Shown here: piece after piece, positions 37,527-46,020 of the stretch
Layout: each line of letters begins with the position of its first letter
Numbering within the stretch: position 1 is the stretch's first letter
DNA from: Flavobacterium psychrophilum
GTDB lineage: Bacteria > Bacteroidota > Bacteroidia > Flavobacteriales > Flavobacteriaceae
Assembly (NCBI GenBank): GCA_001708385.1
Contig: CP012388.1
Span: 3,100,001-3,164,000, forward strand
Length of the DNA stretch: 64,000 nt
Direction of reading: 5' to 3'
Translations under genes and position numbers: made by a program
Notes under the pieces: generated by a model
The model's input: the letters and a program-made list of their open reading frames with translations, nothing else
What the model was told of the DNA's origin: nothing
The model's database searches: none

Positions 37527-38768
37527 ATGGATTTACTACGAATTAATACTGCCGGTAGTGTAGACGATGGCAAAAGCACGTTAATAGGCAGGTTCCTAAA
37601 TGATAGCCACGCACTGACAATAGAGCAGGAAGAACTTATTGCAAGAAAAACGAAAGAAAAAGGACTTGAAGATCTTGATTTCTCTGTGATAACCGATGGG
37701 CTTATTGCCGAAAGGGAACAGGGTATCACCATTGATGTTGCCCATATTTACTTTTCGACTTCAGAAAGAAAATTTATTATAGCCGATAGTCCCGGGCATG
37801 TGGAGTATACGCGTAATATGGTTACAGGTGCTTCAAATTCTGAAGTATCTATAATTCTTATTGATGCACGCAAAGGATTGTTAGAACAAACGTACAGGCA
37901 TTATTTTATAAGCAGCCTGCTAAGGTTAAAAACGGTTGTTTTCTGTATCAATAAGATGGATCTGGTAAATTATAGCGAGGACACATTCCTGTCTATAGCT
38001 TCCGATATTAATGCAATGACAACGCAATTCGGCTATAGGCCGGACATCCATATACTGCCTATAAGTTCGCTGAAAGGGGATAATGTAGTGGAAGTTTCAA
38101 AATATACCGAATGGTATAAAGGCGATACGTTGTCGGGCATCCTTCATAAAATTATATCGAGCGGTACAGAAACCGAAGATTTCAGGATAGACATTCAACA
38201 GGTACTGCATGTTCAGAATGCTGAATTTGTGGATTACAGGGCATACGCCGGAAGAATAATCAGTGGTGAGTTGTCTTTTGGCGACGAGCTTACTGTATTG
38301 CCGTCAGGTCAAAAAAGCGAAGTGGTTGAGATACGTAAGTTTACCAATACGCTTAGCTCTGCCAATACAGGGGAGTCAATACAATTCAGGCTTAAAGATG
38401 AGGTGGATATCAGCCGTGGTATGATGTTGGTGAAGCAGCCGGATGAAAAACTGCTTTCTAAAGATATTAGTGCAACCCTGGTGTGGATGGACGAGAAACA
38501 TGCATTGCCATCGGGTAAATATATTTTGCAGGCTGGAACAAGGACTGTTGCGTGCAAGCTTCAGGCTATAGAGGGAATAGTTCCGCCGGAGAATCCTTCT
38601 GATATTAAAGAAGCAGATCGTTTACAACTGAATGATATTGCAAAAGTGCAGTTAAAAACTGCTGCACCTGCCTTTTTAGACGCTTTTAGTGTTAACAGGC
38701 TAAACGGTGCTTTTATCCTTATAGATGCCCAGACCAATAATACAGTGGCTGTAGGATTTACAGAATAG
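37527..38768 (+). CDS. cysN: Sulfate adenylyltransferase subunit 1 (GTPase)
   Basis: 413 residues, without the C-terminal CysC (APS kinase) fusion seen in many proteobacteria. An EF-Tu-like GTPase: G1 AGSVDDGKSTLIGR (about 9-22), G2 around REQGITIDVA, G3 DSPGH, G4 NKMD, followed by two beta-barrel domains. GTP hydrolysis drives APS synthesis by CysD. Absence of CysC agrees with the APS-type reductase at the head of the operon. Confidence 0.97.
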   Translation: MDLLRINTAGSVDDGKSTLIGRFLNDSHALTIEQEELIARKTKEKGLEDLDFSVITDGLIAEREQGITIDVAHIYFSTSERKFIIADSPGHVEYTRNMVTGASNSEVSIILIDARKGLLEQTYRHYFISSLLRLKTVVFCINKMDLVNYSEDTFLSIASDINAMTTQFGYRPDIHILPISSLKGDNVVEVSKYTEWYKGDTLSGILHKIISSGTETEDFRIDIQQVLHVQNAEFVDYRAYAGRIISGELSFGDELTVLPSGQKSEVVEIRKFTNTLSSANTGESIQFRLKDEVDISRGMMLVKQPDEKLLSKDISATLVWMDEKHALPSGKYILQAGTRTVACKLQAIEGIVPPENPSDIKEADRLQLNDIAKVQLKTAAPAFLDAFSVNRLNGAFILIDAQTNNTVAVGFTE

Positions 38769-38803
38769 GTTAGATTAGAATTGTTATATAGTTTGTTTGT
38801 TGT

Positions 38804-38830
38804 CAGGCTGCACCCATTGGGTGCAGCTTG
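38804..38830. terminator. Bidirectional terminator between cysN and the MarC-like gene
   Basis: GCTGCACCC / GGGTGCAGC, 9 bp with a 3-nt loop, extendable by three pairs, lies in the 63-bp gap between convergent genes. The T-run is imperfect on the plus strand (TTGTCTATTT). Confidence 0.7.
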
Positions 38831-38831
38831 T

Positions 38832-39464
38832 CTATTTAAAGGGTATTGTCTTTAAAATATTTACCACAGAACTGCTTATATATTGCACGCCTATAGCAAT
38901 TACAATAAAACCTATTATACGGGAAATAGCCACTATACCAGATGCTCCCAGTATTCTTGAAAGGTAATGTGCACTGCGCAGCATTAAAAAGATAACCGCT
39001 GCCACGGCACCCATGGCCAGGCAGGCAATAACCTGTTGATCGAAATGCTGATAATCCTGGTACATGGCAATAAGTAATGATATAGATCCCGGGCCTGCAA
39101 GCATTGGTATGGCAAGCGGGGTAAGGGCAATGTCGTTTCTTTTTTGGGCATCGTTCTCTACCTCTTTGTTTACACCCCTTTTTTTGCTGAATTTACCGGT
39201 AAGCAGCGAAAACCCTGAGTTAACGATAATAAAACCTCCAGCTATCCTTAACGCATCTATACTAATTCCAAAAAAGGCAAGCACATATTGCCCGATAAAA
39301 AAAGAGATGATAAGAATTATAAAAACATTTACCGCTGCCCAAAACGATATTCGTGAACGTTCCGCCATACTGTCGCTCATAGTGAGTCCAACAAAAATTG
39401 GCACTGCACCAAGCGGGTTGATTACAGAGAACAATGCTGCAAAAATGTAAATAAATAATTCCAT
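38832..39464 (-). CDS. MarC/YhgN-family integral membrane protein
   Basis: 210 residues with six hydrophobic segments. The family signature is visible at IFAALFSVINPLGAVPIFVGL (TM1) and LAIPMLAGPGSISLLI (TM4). MarC proteins resemble NAAT-type permeases; despite the name, no antibiotic-resistance role is established and the transported molecule is unknown. It runs convergent to cysN. Confidence 0.88.
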   Translation of the reverse strand: MELFIYIFAALFSVINPLGAVPIFVGLTMSDSMAERSRISFWAAVNVFIILIISFFIGQYVLAFFGISIDALRIAGGFIIVNSGFSLLTGKFSKKRGVNKEVENDAQKRNDIALTPLAIPMLAGPGSISLLIAMYQDYQHFDQQVIACLAMGAVAAVIFLMLRSAHYLSRILGASGIVAISRIIGFIVIAIGVQYISSSVVNILKTIPFK

Positions 39465-39486
39465 AGGGTTAGTTTGGTTTTATTGG

Positions 39487-39494
39487 CAAAAGTA
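39487..39494 (-). promoter_or_regulatory. -7 element of the MarC-like gene
   Basis: Minus-strand TACTTTTG followed by C, 23 bp before the start codon. Confidence 0.55.
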
Positions 39495-39804
39495 TGGTTT
39501 AACGGCTATTCGGGCTTTTCTAAATTATTAAATTGTGACCCCATATAATAACAAATAGAGAGGTTTGGTTTTGCAGCAGAAATAATTGTTTTTTTCTGCT
39601 TTCTTAAATATTTTCAAGATACAAGATAGCAATTATTTATGATTCTTAAATAGACAAAAAGAAGAGAAAGTGTCTTGAGTCTATTTATAGATTAACCGCC
39701 TTAGGCTCTGGGGGTTTAATTTTTAAAATAGCTGAAAAATAATTACATTAGTAAATAAGAACAACACACTAACTGGCATTGCCAGCTAATATCCTACATT
39801 ACTT
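39495..39804. other. Long divergent intergenic region without a gene
   Basis: This is the only gap above 300 bp. No open frame with coding character was seen. It holds an inverted repeat AGCAGAAA (39575-39582) / TTTCTGCT (39593-39600) with a 10-nt loop and a small hairpin CTGGC-ATT-GCCAG (39773-39785) 20 bp before the lipoprotein start. A G/C-rich patch lies at about 39690-39715. No RNA family was recognised. Confidence 0.5.
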
Positions 39805-40263
39805 ATGAAAAAAGTTTTGCTTTTACTTTTGTTTATAAGCACACTTTCCTGTAAAAAGACAGAAGTGGCAAGAGAAATAATTAAAGAATTTTCGGAAAAC
39901 AGGTGGCAGGCAACCGACATAAAAAAATTTGAGTTTAGTGTAGATAAAGATATCGCAGAAGCTGATATTAAACTGTTATTTTCACATATACATGAGCCGC
40001 AATATGAAATGGTTTCGGTATCTATAATACTTGAGAATCCAAGAGGCGAGATGGAAAGTATCTATAATAACTTTCGGGTTACAGATGAGAATGGCAAAAA
40101 CCTTTCTGAGTGTGCAGGAGATATATGTGATTTTTATACAATTATAAAAGAAAATATAAAGCTTGAAAAAGGTGTATATAAAATAACGGTAGAAAATAAA
40201 TGCGCCGGTTCTTACCTGCCAAATGTGCTGGCTTTAGGGGTAGTAGTGGAAAGCAAGAACTAG
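39805..40263 (+). CDS. Small lipoprotein, possibly GldH-like
   Basis: 152 residues. Signal peptide with lipobox ending LFISTLSC (Cys16), so probably a lipoprotein. The mature part is a single beta-rich domain: FSENRWQATDIKKFEFSVDK, then VSVSIILENPRGEMESIYNN, and a C-terminal EKGVYKITVEN strand. Size, lipobox, and the order of an N-terminal W...F.F strand followed by a later G.Y.I.V strand recall gliding-motility lipoprotein GldH, but the similarity is loose and I do not assign it. Neighbours give no help. Confidence 0.6.
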   Translation: MKKVLLLLLFISTLSCKKTEVAREIIKEFSENRWQATDIKKFEFSVDKDIAEADIKLLFSHIHEPQYEMVSVSIILENPRGEMESIYNNFRVTDENGKNLSECAGDICDFYTIIKENIKLEKGVYKITVENKCAGSYLPNVLALGVVVESKN

Positions 40264-40285
40264 CGATTAAAAAGACTACTTAATG

Positions 40286-41008
40286 TTATAAGGCCGTGAA
40301 CCCATTGAGTGGCGCTTCTACAAGAAGTAATATTGCATTTTCAGACAATGCCTCCAGGTCAATTTCTTCAGAATTCCATAACGCCAGTCCATCACGTTCT
40401 TCAAGCAGGCTTCCCTGGACGTTAAACGCTCCGCTGATAACAAATACGAAAATGCCATTGGTTTTGTTTGCGGGATTATGCAGTACTTCTTCGCGTGCAT
40501 TAAATATTCCTATTTGTGCAGACATTCCGTTATGGAATGCTTCGAATAGTTTATGAAATGTATTACGAACAGAAAGGTCGGTCTGGGCGATCATAAAATC
40601 TTTTAGCGAAAAGAGCTCTGATACTGCAGCATGCGTAAATGTAATGTACAAAAAGTTTATCATGCTGTCCTCGTAAGGGTTTTTTATACTAATAGTTCCG
40701 CCGCCGGAACTATGGTAGGTAAAAGCCTCTCCAGGAACTATAACCTGTGGTATATCGCTATTAAAATGACACTCAGCAGCTCCTACCAGAGGTAACACCA
40801 TAATTACAGTACCGGCATCTAAAGACCTTTCAATAATTTGCTGTGCGGCAAGCGTTTCGTCATTCAGGACGGTAAGCGTGCTAAACGGTGGTTGTAAGGG
40901 ATCGTTAAATTCATTAAAGTTAAAAGAGGCATGCAGCCTGTGGTTTCCGTTCTCCGTAAGCCCCCTTTTTTGGGCTTTGAAAATTTGTGCGGGACTTTGA
41001 TGTATCAT
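40286..41008 (-). CDS. Pirin-like bicupin protein
   Basis: About 240 residues from the ATG (MIHQSPAQIFKAQKRGLTE); an upstream in-frame TTG adds eight codons but is less likely. A tandem cupin as in YhaK/pirin (quercetin 2,3-dioxygenase-like): N-terminal cupin with GTVIMVLPLVGAAECHF and VPGEAFTYHSSGGGTI, C-terminal half with GIFVFVISGAFNVQGSLLEERDGLALWN. The metal-binding HxH of the N-cupin is not obvious, so enzymatic activity is doubtful. Function unknown; often redox-related. Confidence 0.75.
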   Translation of the reverse strand: MIHQSPAQIFKAQKRGLTENGNHRLHASFNFNEFNDPLQPPFSTLTVLNDETLAAQQIIERSLDAGTVIMVLPLVGAAECHFNSDIPQVIVPGEAFTYHSSGGGTISIKNPYEDSMINFLYITFTHAAVSELFSLKDFMIAQTDLSVRNTFHKLFEAFHNGMSAQIGIFNAREEVLHNPANKTNGIFVFVISGAFNVQGSLLEERDGLALWNSEEIDLEALSENAILLLVEAPLNGFTAL

Positions 41009-41029
41009 AGTAGGGGACTGATTATAAAT

Positions 41030-41037
41030 CAAATTTA
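41030..41037 (-). promoter_or_regulatory. -7 element of the pirin-like gene
   Basis: Minus-strand TAAATTTG about 21 bp before the chosen ATG. This position makes the ATG, not the upstream TTG inside the box, the likely start. Confidence 0.55.
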
Positions 41038-41154
41038 GTTGTGAGCATTTAATTATAATTTTTTTTGAGGTAAACGCATCTTATTTAAGGGCAAATGCTT
41101 TTTTTAGATAATTTATTTGCTGAAATTGCTGAATAATATGAAAGTTACCTAGGC

Positions 41155-42237
41155 ATGAAACAGTTCCAGTTCTTACTTATTTTACTATTTATTGTTATAC
41201 CGGGAGCTTATGCCCAGGTTATTTCGGGTTACATATATGATGAAGTTGAAAATAAACCTTTGGAAGGTGCCTTTGTTTATCTGGATGGTACGACCATAAA
41301 TGCCAGTACCGATGCCAGGGGTTATTTTACATTAAAGCCGGGTACAGTATACAATGTCCCGCTTATTGTAACCTACGTAGGTTTTGAAAACTTTGTATTG
41401 GAAAATCCTTTTTCTTACAAAAAAACGGTAAAAGTTTTGCTCCGCGAAAGTAGTATTCATCTTGATGAAGTAGTAATAAGTAAAAACCTGCCTTTTACGC
41501 GTAAGCAAATGCTAAGGGCTTTTAGGAAGCAGTTTTTAGGAACCACTGCATCCGGTAGGTCATGTGAAATACTGAACGAAGATGATATTAGGCTAACCTA
41601 TAATCTTTCAACAAATACATTACAGGCGCGTAGCGCGGTGCCACTTCGTATAAAAAATAAAAGACTGGAGTATAATATCGCCTTTAACCTTGTCGATTTT
41701 CAGGTTTCTTATAATACACTAACACTTTCGGATCTATATTTAAACAAGAGTTTCTTTGCGGGCACTACGGCATATTCGGATATTTCTAAAAAAGGATCGG
41801 CAGATAAAAAGCGCAGGCAAGCCTATTTGGGTTCTACGGTGCACTTTATGAAAACAATGGCTGATAATACCTGGCAAGAAGAGAAGTTTCAGTTGTATGT
41901 AGACAGGTGGCCTGCCAATCCGGATAATCATTTTGAAGTATCTGATTCGCTTTCGTTTAAAAAAATAATATCCCTGGACGATGCCAGAGCTCCTGCAAAA
42001 GCAAGTTATCTTATGGATGCCGGAGGAAAAAAAGAAACAGTTAAACATAAACTGCGCCAGCACTATTCTATTTTGTACGACAGGAAAGACCAATCCGGTT
42101 TTGAACTTACCGATGGTAAATTTTATATCGACAAGAACGGACTTTTTATTCCCATACAGGGTATCACTTTTAGTGGCTATCTGTCAACACTTCGGGCGGG
42201 CGATCTGCTTCCTTCCGATTATCAATATAAGCCCTAA
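41155..42237 (+). CDS. Exported protein with carboxypeptidase-regulatory-like domain
   Basis: 360 residues. The signal peptide ends at PGAYAQ (21). Residues 22-105 form a CarboxypepD_reg-like beta domain (ISGYIYDEVENKPLEGAFVYLDG ... LDEVVISK), as at the N-terminus of TonB-dependent receptors. The remaining 250 residues, however, show no plug or barrel; they resemble a periplasmic or surface domain of unknown function common in Bacteroidetes. It is transcribed alone. No function assigned. Confidence 0.7.
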   Translation: MKQFQFLLILLFIVIPGAYAQVISGYIYDEVENKPLEGAFVYLDGTTINASTDARGYFTLKPGTVYNVPLIVTYVGFENFVLENPFSYKKTVKVLLRESSIHLDEVVISKNLPFTRKQMLRAFRKQFLGTTASGRSCEILNEDDIRLTYNLSTNTLQARSAVPLRIKNKRLEYNIAFNLVDFQVSYNTLTLSDLYLNKSFFAGTTAYSDISKKGSADKKRRQAYLGSTVHFMKTMADNTWQEEKFQLYVDRWPANPDNHFEVSDSLSFKKIISLDDARAPAKASYLMDAGGKKETVKHKLRQHYSILYDRKDQSGFELTDGKFYIDKNGLFIPIQGITFSGYLSTLRAGDLLPSDYQYKP

Positions 42238-42253
42238 ATGTTAGCATAACTAT

Positions 42254-42281
42254 AAAAAAGGGGGAAAATAGACCTTTTTTT
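42254..42281 (+). terminator. Weak terminator after the carboxypeptidase-regulatory-like gene
   Basis: AAAAAAGG / CCTTTTTT with an 11-nt loop and trailing T. The stem is mainly A-T, so efficiency is doubtful. Confidence 0.5.
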
Positions 42282-42305
42282 GATATTTTTATTAAAAAAG
42301 AAGCT

Positions 42306-42674
42306 ATGGGAACTCCAAAGAAAACACTTGTAATGGGCGCCTCCACCAATCCTGGCAGGTATGCTTATAAGGCTATAAAGATGCTGGAACGTTTTGGGCA
42401 TCCGGTTGTCGCGATTGGTAGAAAAGAAGAAAGCCTGGATGGCGTAAAGATAGAAAAAGAGCATGTGCCTTTTGATGAGGTAGATACAATAACCTTGTAT
42501 CTTAACCCTATGAACCAAAAGCAGTACTATGATTATATCTTAAGTCTTAAGCCTGAACGCGTTATTTTTAATCCTGGTACAGAAAATCCTGAATTGTACT
42601 CGCTGCTAAGGCAAAACGGGATAGATATAGAAGTTGGCTGTACACTTGTAATGCTATCTATAAACCAGTTTTAA
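42306..42674 (+). CDS. CoA-binding domain protein (YccU-like)
   Basis: 122 residues, a single Rossmann-type CoA-binding domain: KTLVMGASTNPGRYAYKAIKML at the N-terminus, HPVVAIGRKEESLDGVKI, and GTENPELYSLLRQNGIDIEVGCTLVML. Relatives are small stand-alone proteins of unclear role. Its last 17 bp overlap the 3' end of the convergent symporter gene. Confidence 0.82.
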   Translation: MGTPKKTLVMGASTNPGRYAYKAIKMLERFGHPVVAIGRKEESLDGVKIEKEHVPFDEVDTITLYLNPMNQKQYYDYILSLKPERVIFNPGTENPELYSLLRQNGIDIEVGCTLVMLSINQF

Positions 42675-44166
42675 TGGGGAGTACTTTTTTACTCACGCAT
42701 AGCAATAGCAGAAAAGTGATTAAACCATTTACCACTATTAGTTCATTATCAAAAACATAATTTCCGAAGAATAAAGAAGAATTAAGGCTTATGAATAAAG
42801 TAATGAGTGGCGATGCTATGCATATAAATGGTACCATTTTATCTTTTACAGTATAGTTTTTCATGAACAGACCAAAAGAGTATAGTCCTAATAGCGGACC
42901 ATAGGTATATGATGCTATCCTGAATATCATGCTTACTACCGAATCGTTGTTAAGCACGTTGAATACAATTATTACAAGGAACATAAGCAGTGAAAAGCCT
43001 ACGTGTACAAAATGCCTTGTTCTTACATTGTTTGTTTTGGCAAGATTTTCTGCTTTATCCATTCCCAGGAAGTCAACACAAAAAGAGGTGGTAAGTGCGG
43101 TAAGTGCAGAATCTGTAGTGGCAAAAGTAGCAGCCGTTAGACCTAACAGAAATATTACGGATGGTACAATAGTAAGGTAGTTGAATGCTATTTCAGGAAA
43201 AAGAAGGTCGGTTCTTGGATTGCCTAAAGCATCGGTCGGTATAGCAATGCCATTGTTGTTGGCATAGATGTAAAGTAATGCACCAACTCCTAAAAAGAAC
43301 AGGTTGATGATTACGAAAATCCCCGTAAATGTAAACATGTTTTTCTGCGCTTCGCCTATATTTTTACAACTCAGGTTTTTCTGCATCAGATCCTGATCGA
43401 GGCCAACCATGGCTATAGTCACAAATATTCCACCCAGTATCTGCTTTACGAAATGGAATTTGCTTCCGATAAAATCTTCGAAGAAGAATATTTTGGAGTA
43501 ATTGCTGTTTTTTACGGTTTCAAAAGCTTCGGGGATACTTAGGTTTAAGCTGTCGCAGATAAAATAAATGGTAAAGAATACAGATGACACTAAAAAGAAG
43601 GTCTGTAAGGTATCTGTAATGATAATGGTTTTTAATCCACCTTTGTACGTATAGGCGAATATTAATAATAGAGATATTAATACAGTTACCCAGAAGGGTA
43701 TCCCAAAGGCGTCAAATACATACCGCTGTAAAACAATAACCACCAGGTACAATCTAAAAGCAGAGCCTATAGTACGGCTGATGAGAAATATCATTGCTGA
43801 TGTTTTATAACTGTAATAACCCAGCCTGCTTTCTATATAGCCGTAAATAGAAGTCAGGTTTAACCTGTAATATAAAGGCAGAAGCACTTTTGCGATTATA
43901 ATAAATCCTATAGCGTTACCCAAAATAAACTGGAAGTACTTAAACTGGGCTCCACTAGGTGCACCTACCTCTCCCGGTACCGATATAAAAGTAACTCCTG
44001 AAAGGGCGGTGCCTATCATACCGAAAGCAACAAGGTACCATTTAGAATTTTTATTCGCCTTAAAGAAAGTGTCATTACTACTGTCTTTTTTGCTTACCAG
44101 CCTTGAAATAAGAATAAGTATGCCAAAATAAATTACAATTATAGAGAGTATGGTTATGGGTTGCAT
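42658..44166 (-). CDS. Sodium:solute symporter (SSS family)
   Basis: 502 residues from the ATG at 44166 (MQPITILSIIVIYF); a TTG seven codons upstream is less likely. About 13 transmembrane segments. Signature stretches: WYLVAFGMIGTALSGVTFISVPG and the TM region LLGLTAATFATTDSALTALTTSF typical of SGLT/PutP-like carriers. The substrate (sugar, amino acid, sialic acid or nucleoside) is not predictable. It overlaps the end of the opposing CoA-binding gene. Confidence 0.9.
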   Translation of the reverse strand: MQPITILSIIVIYFGILILISRLVSKKDSSNDTFFKANKNSKWYLVAFGMIGTALSGVTFISVPGEVGAPSGAQFKYFQFILGNAIGFIIIAKVLLPLYYRLNLTSIYGYIESRLGYYSYKTSAMIFLISRTIGSAFRLYLVVIVLQRYVFDAFGIPFWVTVLISLLLIFAYTYKGGLKTIIITDTLQTFFLVSSVFFTIYFICDSLNLSIPEAFETVKNSNYSKIFFFEDFIGSKFHFVKQILGGIFVTIAMVGLDQDLMQKNLSCKNIGEAQKNMFTFTGIFVIINLFFLGVGALLYIYANNNGIAIPTDALGNPRTDLLFPEIAFNYLTIVPSVIFLLGLTAATFATTDSALTALTTSFCVDFLGMDKAENLAKTNNVRTRHFVHVGFSLLMFLVIIVFNVLNNDSVVSMIFRIASYTYGPLLGLYSFGLFMKNYTVKDKMVPFICIASPLITLFISLNSSLFFGNYVFDNELIVVNGLITFLLLLCVSKKVLPIKTGL

Positions 44167-44263
44167 AGTGTATAGTTTGTAATACAAAACAAGTGAAAAT
44201 TATTTCAAAAAACTAAGGCTGATGAAATTTGTGTGGGTTTAATGTAAATAGGGGCTTGTTTAC

Positions 44264-44271
44264 TACCTTTG
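44264..44271 (+). promoter_or_regulatory. -7 element of recR
   Basis: TACCTTTG followed by CA. Only 7 bp separate it from the recR ATG, so the transcript is probably leaderless or nearly so. Confidence 0.65.
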
Positions 44272-44278
44272 CACTACT

Positions 44279-44899
44279 ATGGAAATGTCTTCTAAATTAC
44301 TGGAAAGGGCTGTTGCCGAAATATCGCAGCTGCCGGGTATAGGCAAGAGAACAGCGCTTAGGCTGGCGCTTCATTTATTAAAGCAGCCAACCGAGCAGAC
44401 ATTGCTGCTTACCGGAGCTTTACAAAAAATGAGGGAAGAGATTCAGTTTTGTAGACAGTGTCATAACATTAGCGATGTTGAAGTGTGTCAGATATGCGCT
44501 AATACTACCCGTGAACGTTCTGTTATCTGCGTTGTAGAAGATATTCGTGACGTAATGGCAATTGAAAACACTAACCTTTTTAAAGGTACCTACCATGTTT
44601 TAGGAGGTAAGATATCGCCCATGGATGGTGTTGGTCCAAGTCAGTTAAATATAACAACATTAGTGGAAAAAGTTAAAAGCGGTAATGTTAAAGAAATCAT
44701 TTTTGCTTTGAGTTCTACAATGGAAGGTGATACTACAAACTTTTACATCTATAAGCAAATTAAAGAGTATGGTGTTGTAACTTCGGCGATAGCAAGGGGT
44801 ATAGCTGTGGGGGATGAATTAGAATTTGCCGATGAGGTAACCCTGGGGAGAAGTATATTGCACCGTGTTCCGTTTGAGAATTCTATGAGGAATACTTAA
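44279..44899 (+). CDS. recR: Recombination mediator RecR
   Basis: 206 residues, full length. RecR forms a ring clamp that loads RecA with RecO (RecFOR pathway). Helix-hairpin-helix [20 protein letters not shown] (about 16-35), C4 zinc finger FCRQC...VCQIC (about 57-75), Toprim domain beginning [15 protein letters not shown], and C-terminal Walker-like [21 protein letters not shown]. Its promoter lies almost on the start codon. Confidence 0.97.
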   Translation: MEMSSKLLERAVAEISQLPGIGKRTALRLALHLLKQPTEQTLLLTGALQKMREEIQFCRQCHNISDVEVCQICANTTRERSVICVVEDIRDVMAIENTNLFKGTYHVLGGKISPMDGVGPSQLNITTLVEKVKSGNVKEIIFALSSTMEGDTTNFYIYKQIKEYGVVTSAIARGIAVGDELEFADEVTLGRSILHRVPFENSMRNT

Positions 44900-44937
44900 T
44901 AGTTTACATATTATTCCCGTTAATATACCTATAAATA

Positions 44938-44952
44938 AGTGTAAATTACACT
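44938..44952 (+). promoter_or_regulatory. Perfect palindrome at the -33 position of the polysaccharide locus promoter
   Basis: AGTGTAA-A-TTACACT, 15 bp with perfect dyad symmetry, sits where the -33 element of the TATATTTG promoter would be. It is a candidate operator for a dimeric regulator acting on the first polysaccharide genes. Confidence 0.55.
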
Positions 44953-44962
44953 AATTAGTACT

Positions 44963-44970
44963 TATATTTG
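44963..44970 (+). promoter_or_regulatory. -7 element at the head of the polysaccharide locus
   Basis: TATATTTG followed by CA, about 40 bp before the start at 45010. Confidence 0.7.
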
Positions 44971-45009
44971 CATTCTCAGTATTTATGAGTGTATAATGTT
45001 AAAATATTC

Positions 45010-45999
45010 ATGCAGAACAACTTACAAGCGAAAATATTAATAACCGGTGGTGCAGGATTTATTGGATCCAACTTATGCGACCATTTTATAGCGAAGGGTT
45101 ATCAGGTTGTTTGCCTTGATAATTTTGCAACAGGCTTCAGGAAAAATATTCAACACCAATTATCGAATCCTGATTTTACCCTTATCGAAGGCGATATCAG
45201 GAATATGGAAGATTGCCGAAAGGCCGTTGAAGGGGTTGCTTATGTTTTGCATCAGGCAGCACTGGGATCCGTTCCAAGGTCAATTAAAGATCCGATAACT
45301 ACAAACGATGTTAACGTTGGTGGTTTTTTAAATATGCTTACCGCTAGTCGGGATGCAGGCGTAAAACGTTTTGTTTATGCAGCGAGTTCTTCTACTTATG
45401 GCGATTCCGAAAGTTTGCCGAAGGTTGAAGATAAAATTGGTAGTCCACTTTCTCCTTATGCAATAACAAAATATGTGAATGAGCTTTATGCCGCTATATT
45501 TAGTAAAACATACGGTATTGAAACGATAGGACTGCGCTATTTTAATGTTTTTGGCAGGCGACAAGATCCAGCAGGTGCATACGCGGCTGTCATCCCTAAG
45601 TTTGTAATGCAATTCATGAAACATGAAAGTCCGGTAATAAATGGCGATGGCAATTATTCCAGGGATTTTACTTATATAAATAACGTTTTGGAGATGAATG
45701 AGTTGGCAATGTTAACTCAAGAGCCTGACGCTATAAATACTGTTTACAATACGGCATTTGGAGATAGGACAACACTTAGAGAGCTTGTAGAATACTTAAA
45801 GAAGTACCTTTCAGAATACAATATAGCAATAAAAAACGTTGATGTTATCTACGGTCCTGAAAGGGCAGGAGATATTCCGCACTCGTTGGCAAGTATCGAT
45901 AAAGCGAAAAGATTACTAAATTACAATCCGCAGTATTCTATAAAACAAGGCCTTGAGGAGGCTGTTGATTGGTACTGGGAGAATTTAAAAGCAGACTAG
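45010..45999 (+). CDS. NAD-dependent sugar-nucleotide epimerase, WbpP-like (UDP-GlcNAc 4-epimerase)
   Basis: 329 residues from the ATG at 45010. An extended short-chain dehydrogenase: NAD motif GGAGFIGS (13-20), Ser triad AASSSTYG (about 124-131), catalytic Tyr150-xxx-Lys154 (SPYAITK). SVPRSIKDPITTNDVNVGGF and GLRYFNVFGRRQDPAGAYAAVIP match the WbpP/Gne group that interconverts UDP-GlcNAc and UDP-GalNAc. Its pairing with the next gene (UDP-HexNAc dehydrogenase) mirrors the wbpP-wbpO and tviC-tviB pairs that make UDP-GalNAcA. Confidence 0.85.
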   Translation: MQNNLQAKILITGGAGFIGSNLCDHFIAKGYQVVCLDNFATGFRKNIQHQLSNPDFTLIEGDIRNMEDCRKAVEGVAYVLHQAALGSVPRSIKDPITTNDVNVGGFLNMLTASRDAGVKRFVYAASSSTYGDSESLPKVEDKIGSPLSPYAITKYVNELYAAIFSKTYGIETIGLRYFNVFGRRQDPAGAYAAVIPKFVMQFMKHESPVINGDGNYSRDFTYINNVLEMNELAMLTQEPDAINTVYNTAFGDRTTLRELVEYLKKYLSEYNIAIKNVDVIYGPERAGDIPHSLASIDKAKRLLNYNPQYSIKQGLEEAVDWYWENLKAD

Positions 46000-46020
46000 T
46001 AATAAGCTGCACTTTATAAT

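Noticed and set aside
39495..39804. Small RNA or small protein in the 340-bp gap before the lipoprotein gene
   Set aside because: No TAnnTTTG promoter, no terminator and no coding-like frame; the small inverted repeats are short and A/T-rich.
44989..45009. GTG start seven codons upstream of the WbpP-like epimerase ATG
   Set aside because: Those codons lie within about 20 bp of the -7 box and precede the usual short lead before the GGAGFIGS motif; the ATG at 45010 gives the normal family length.
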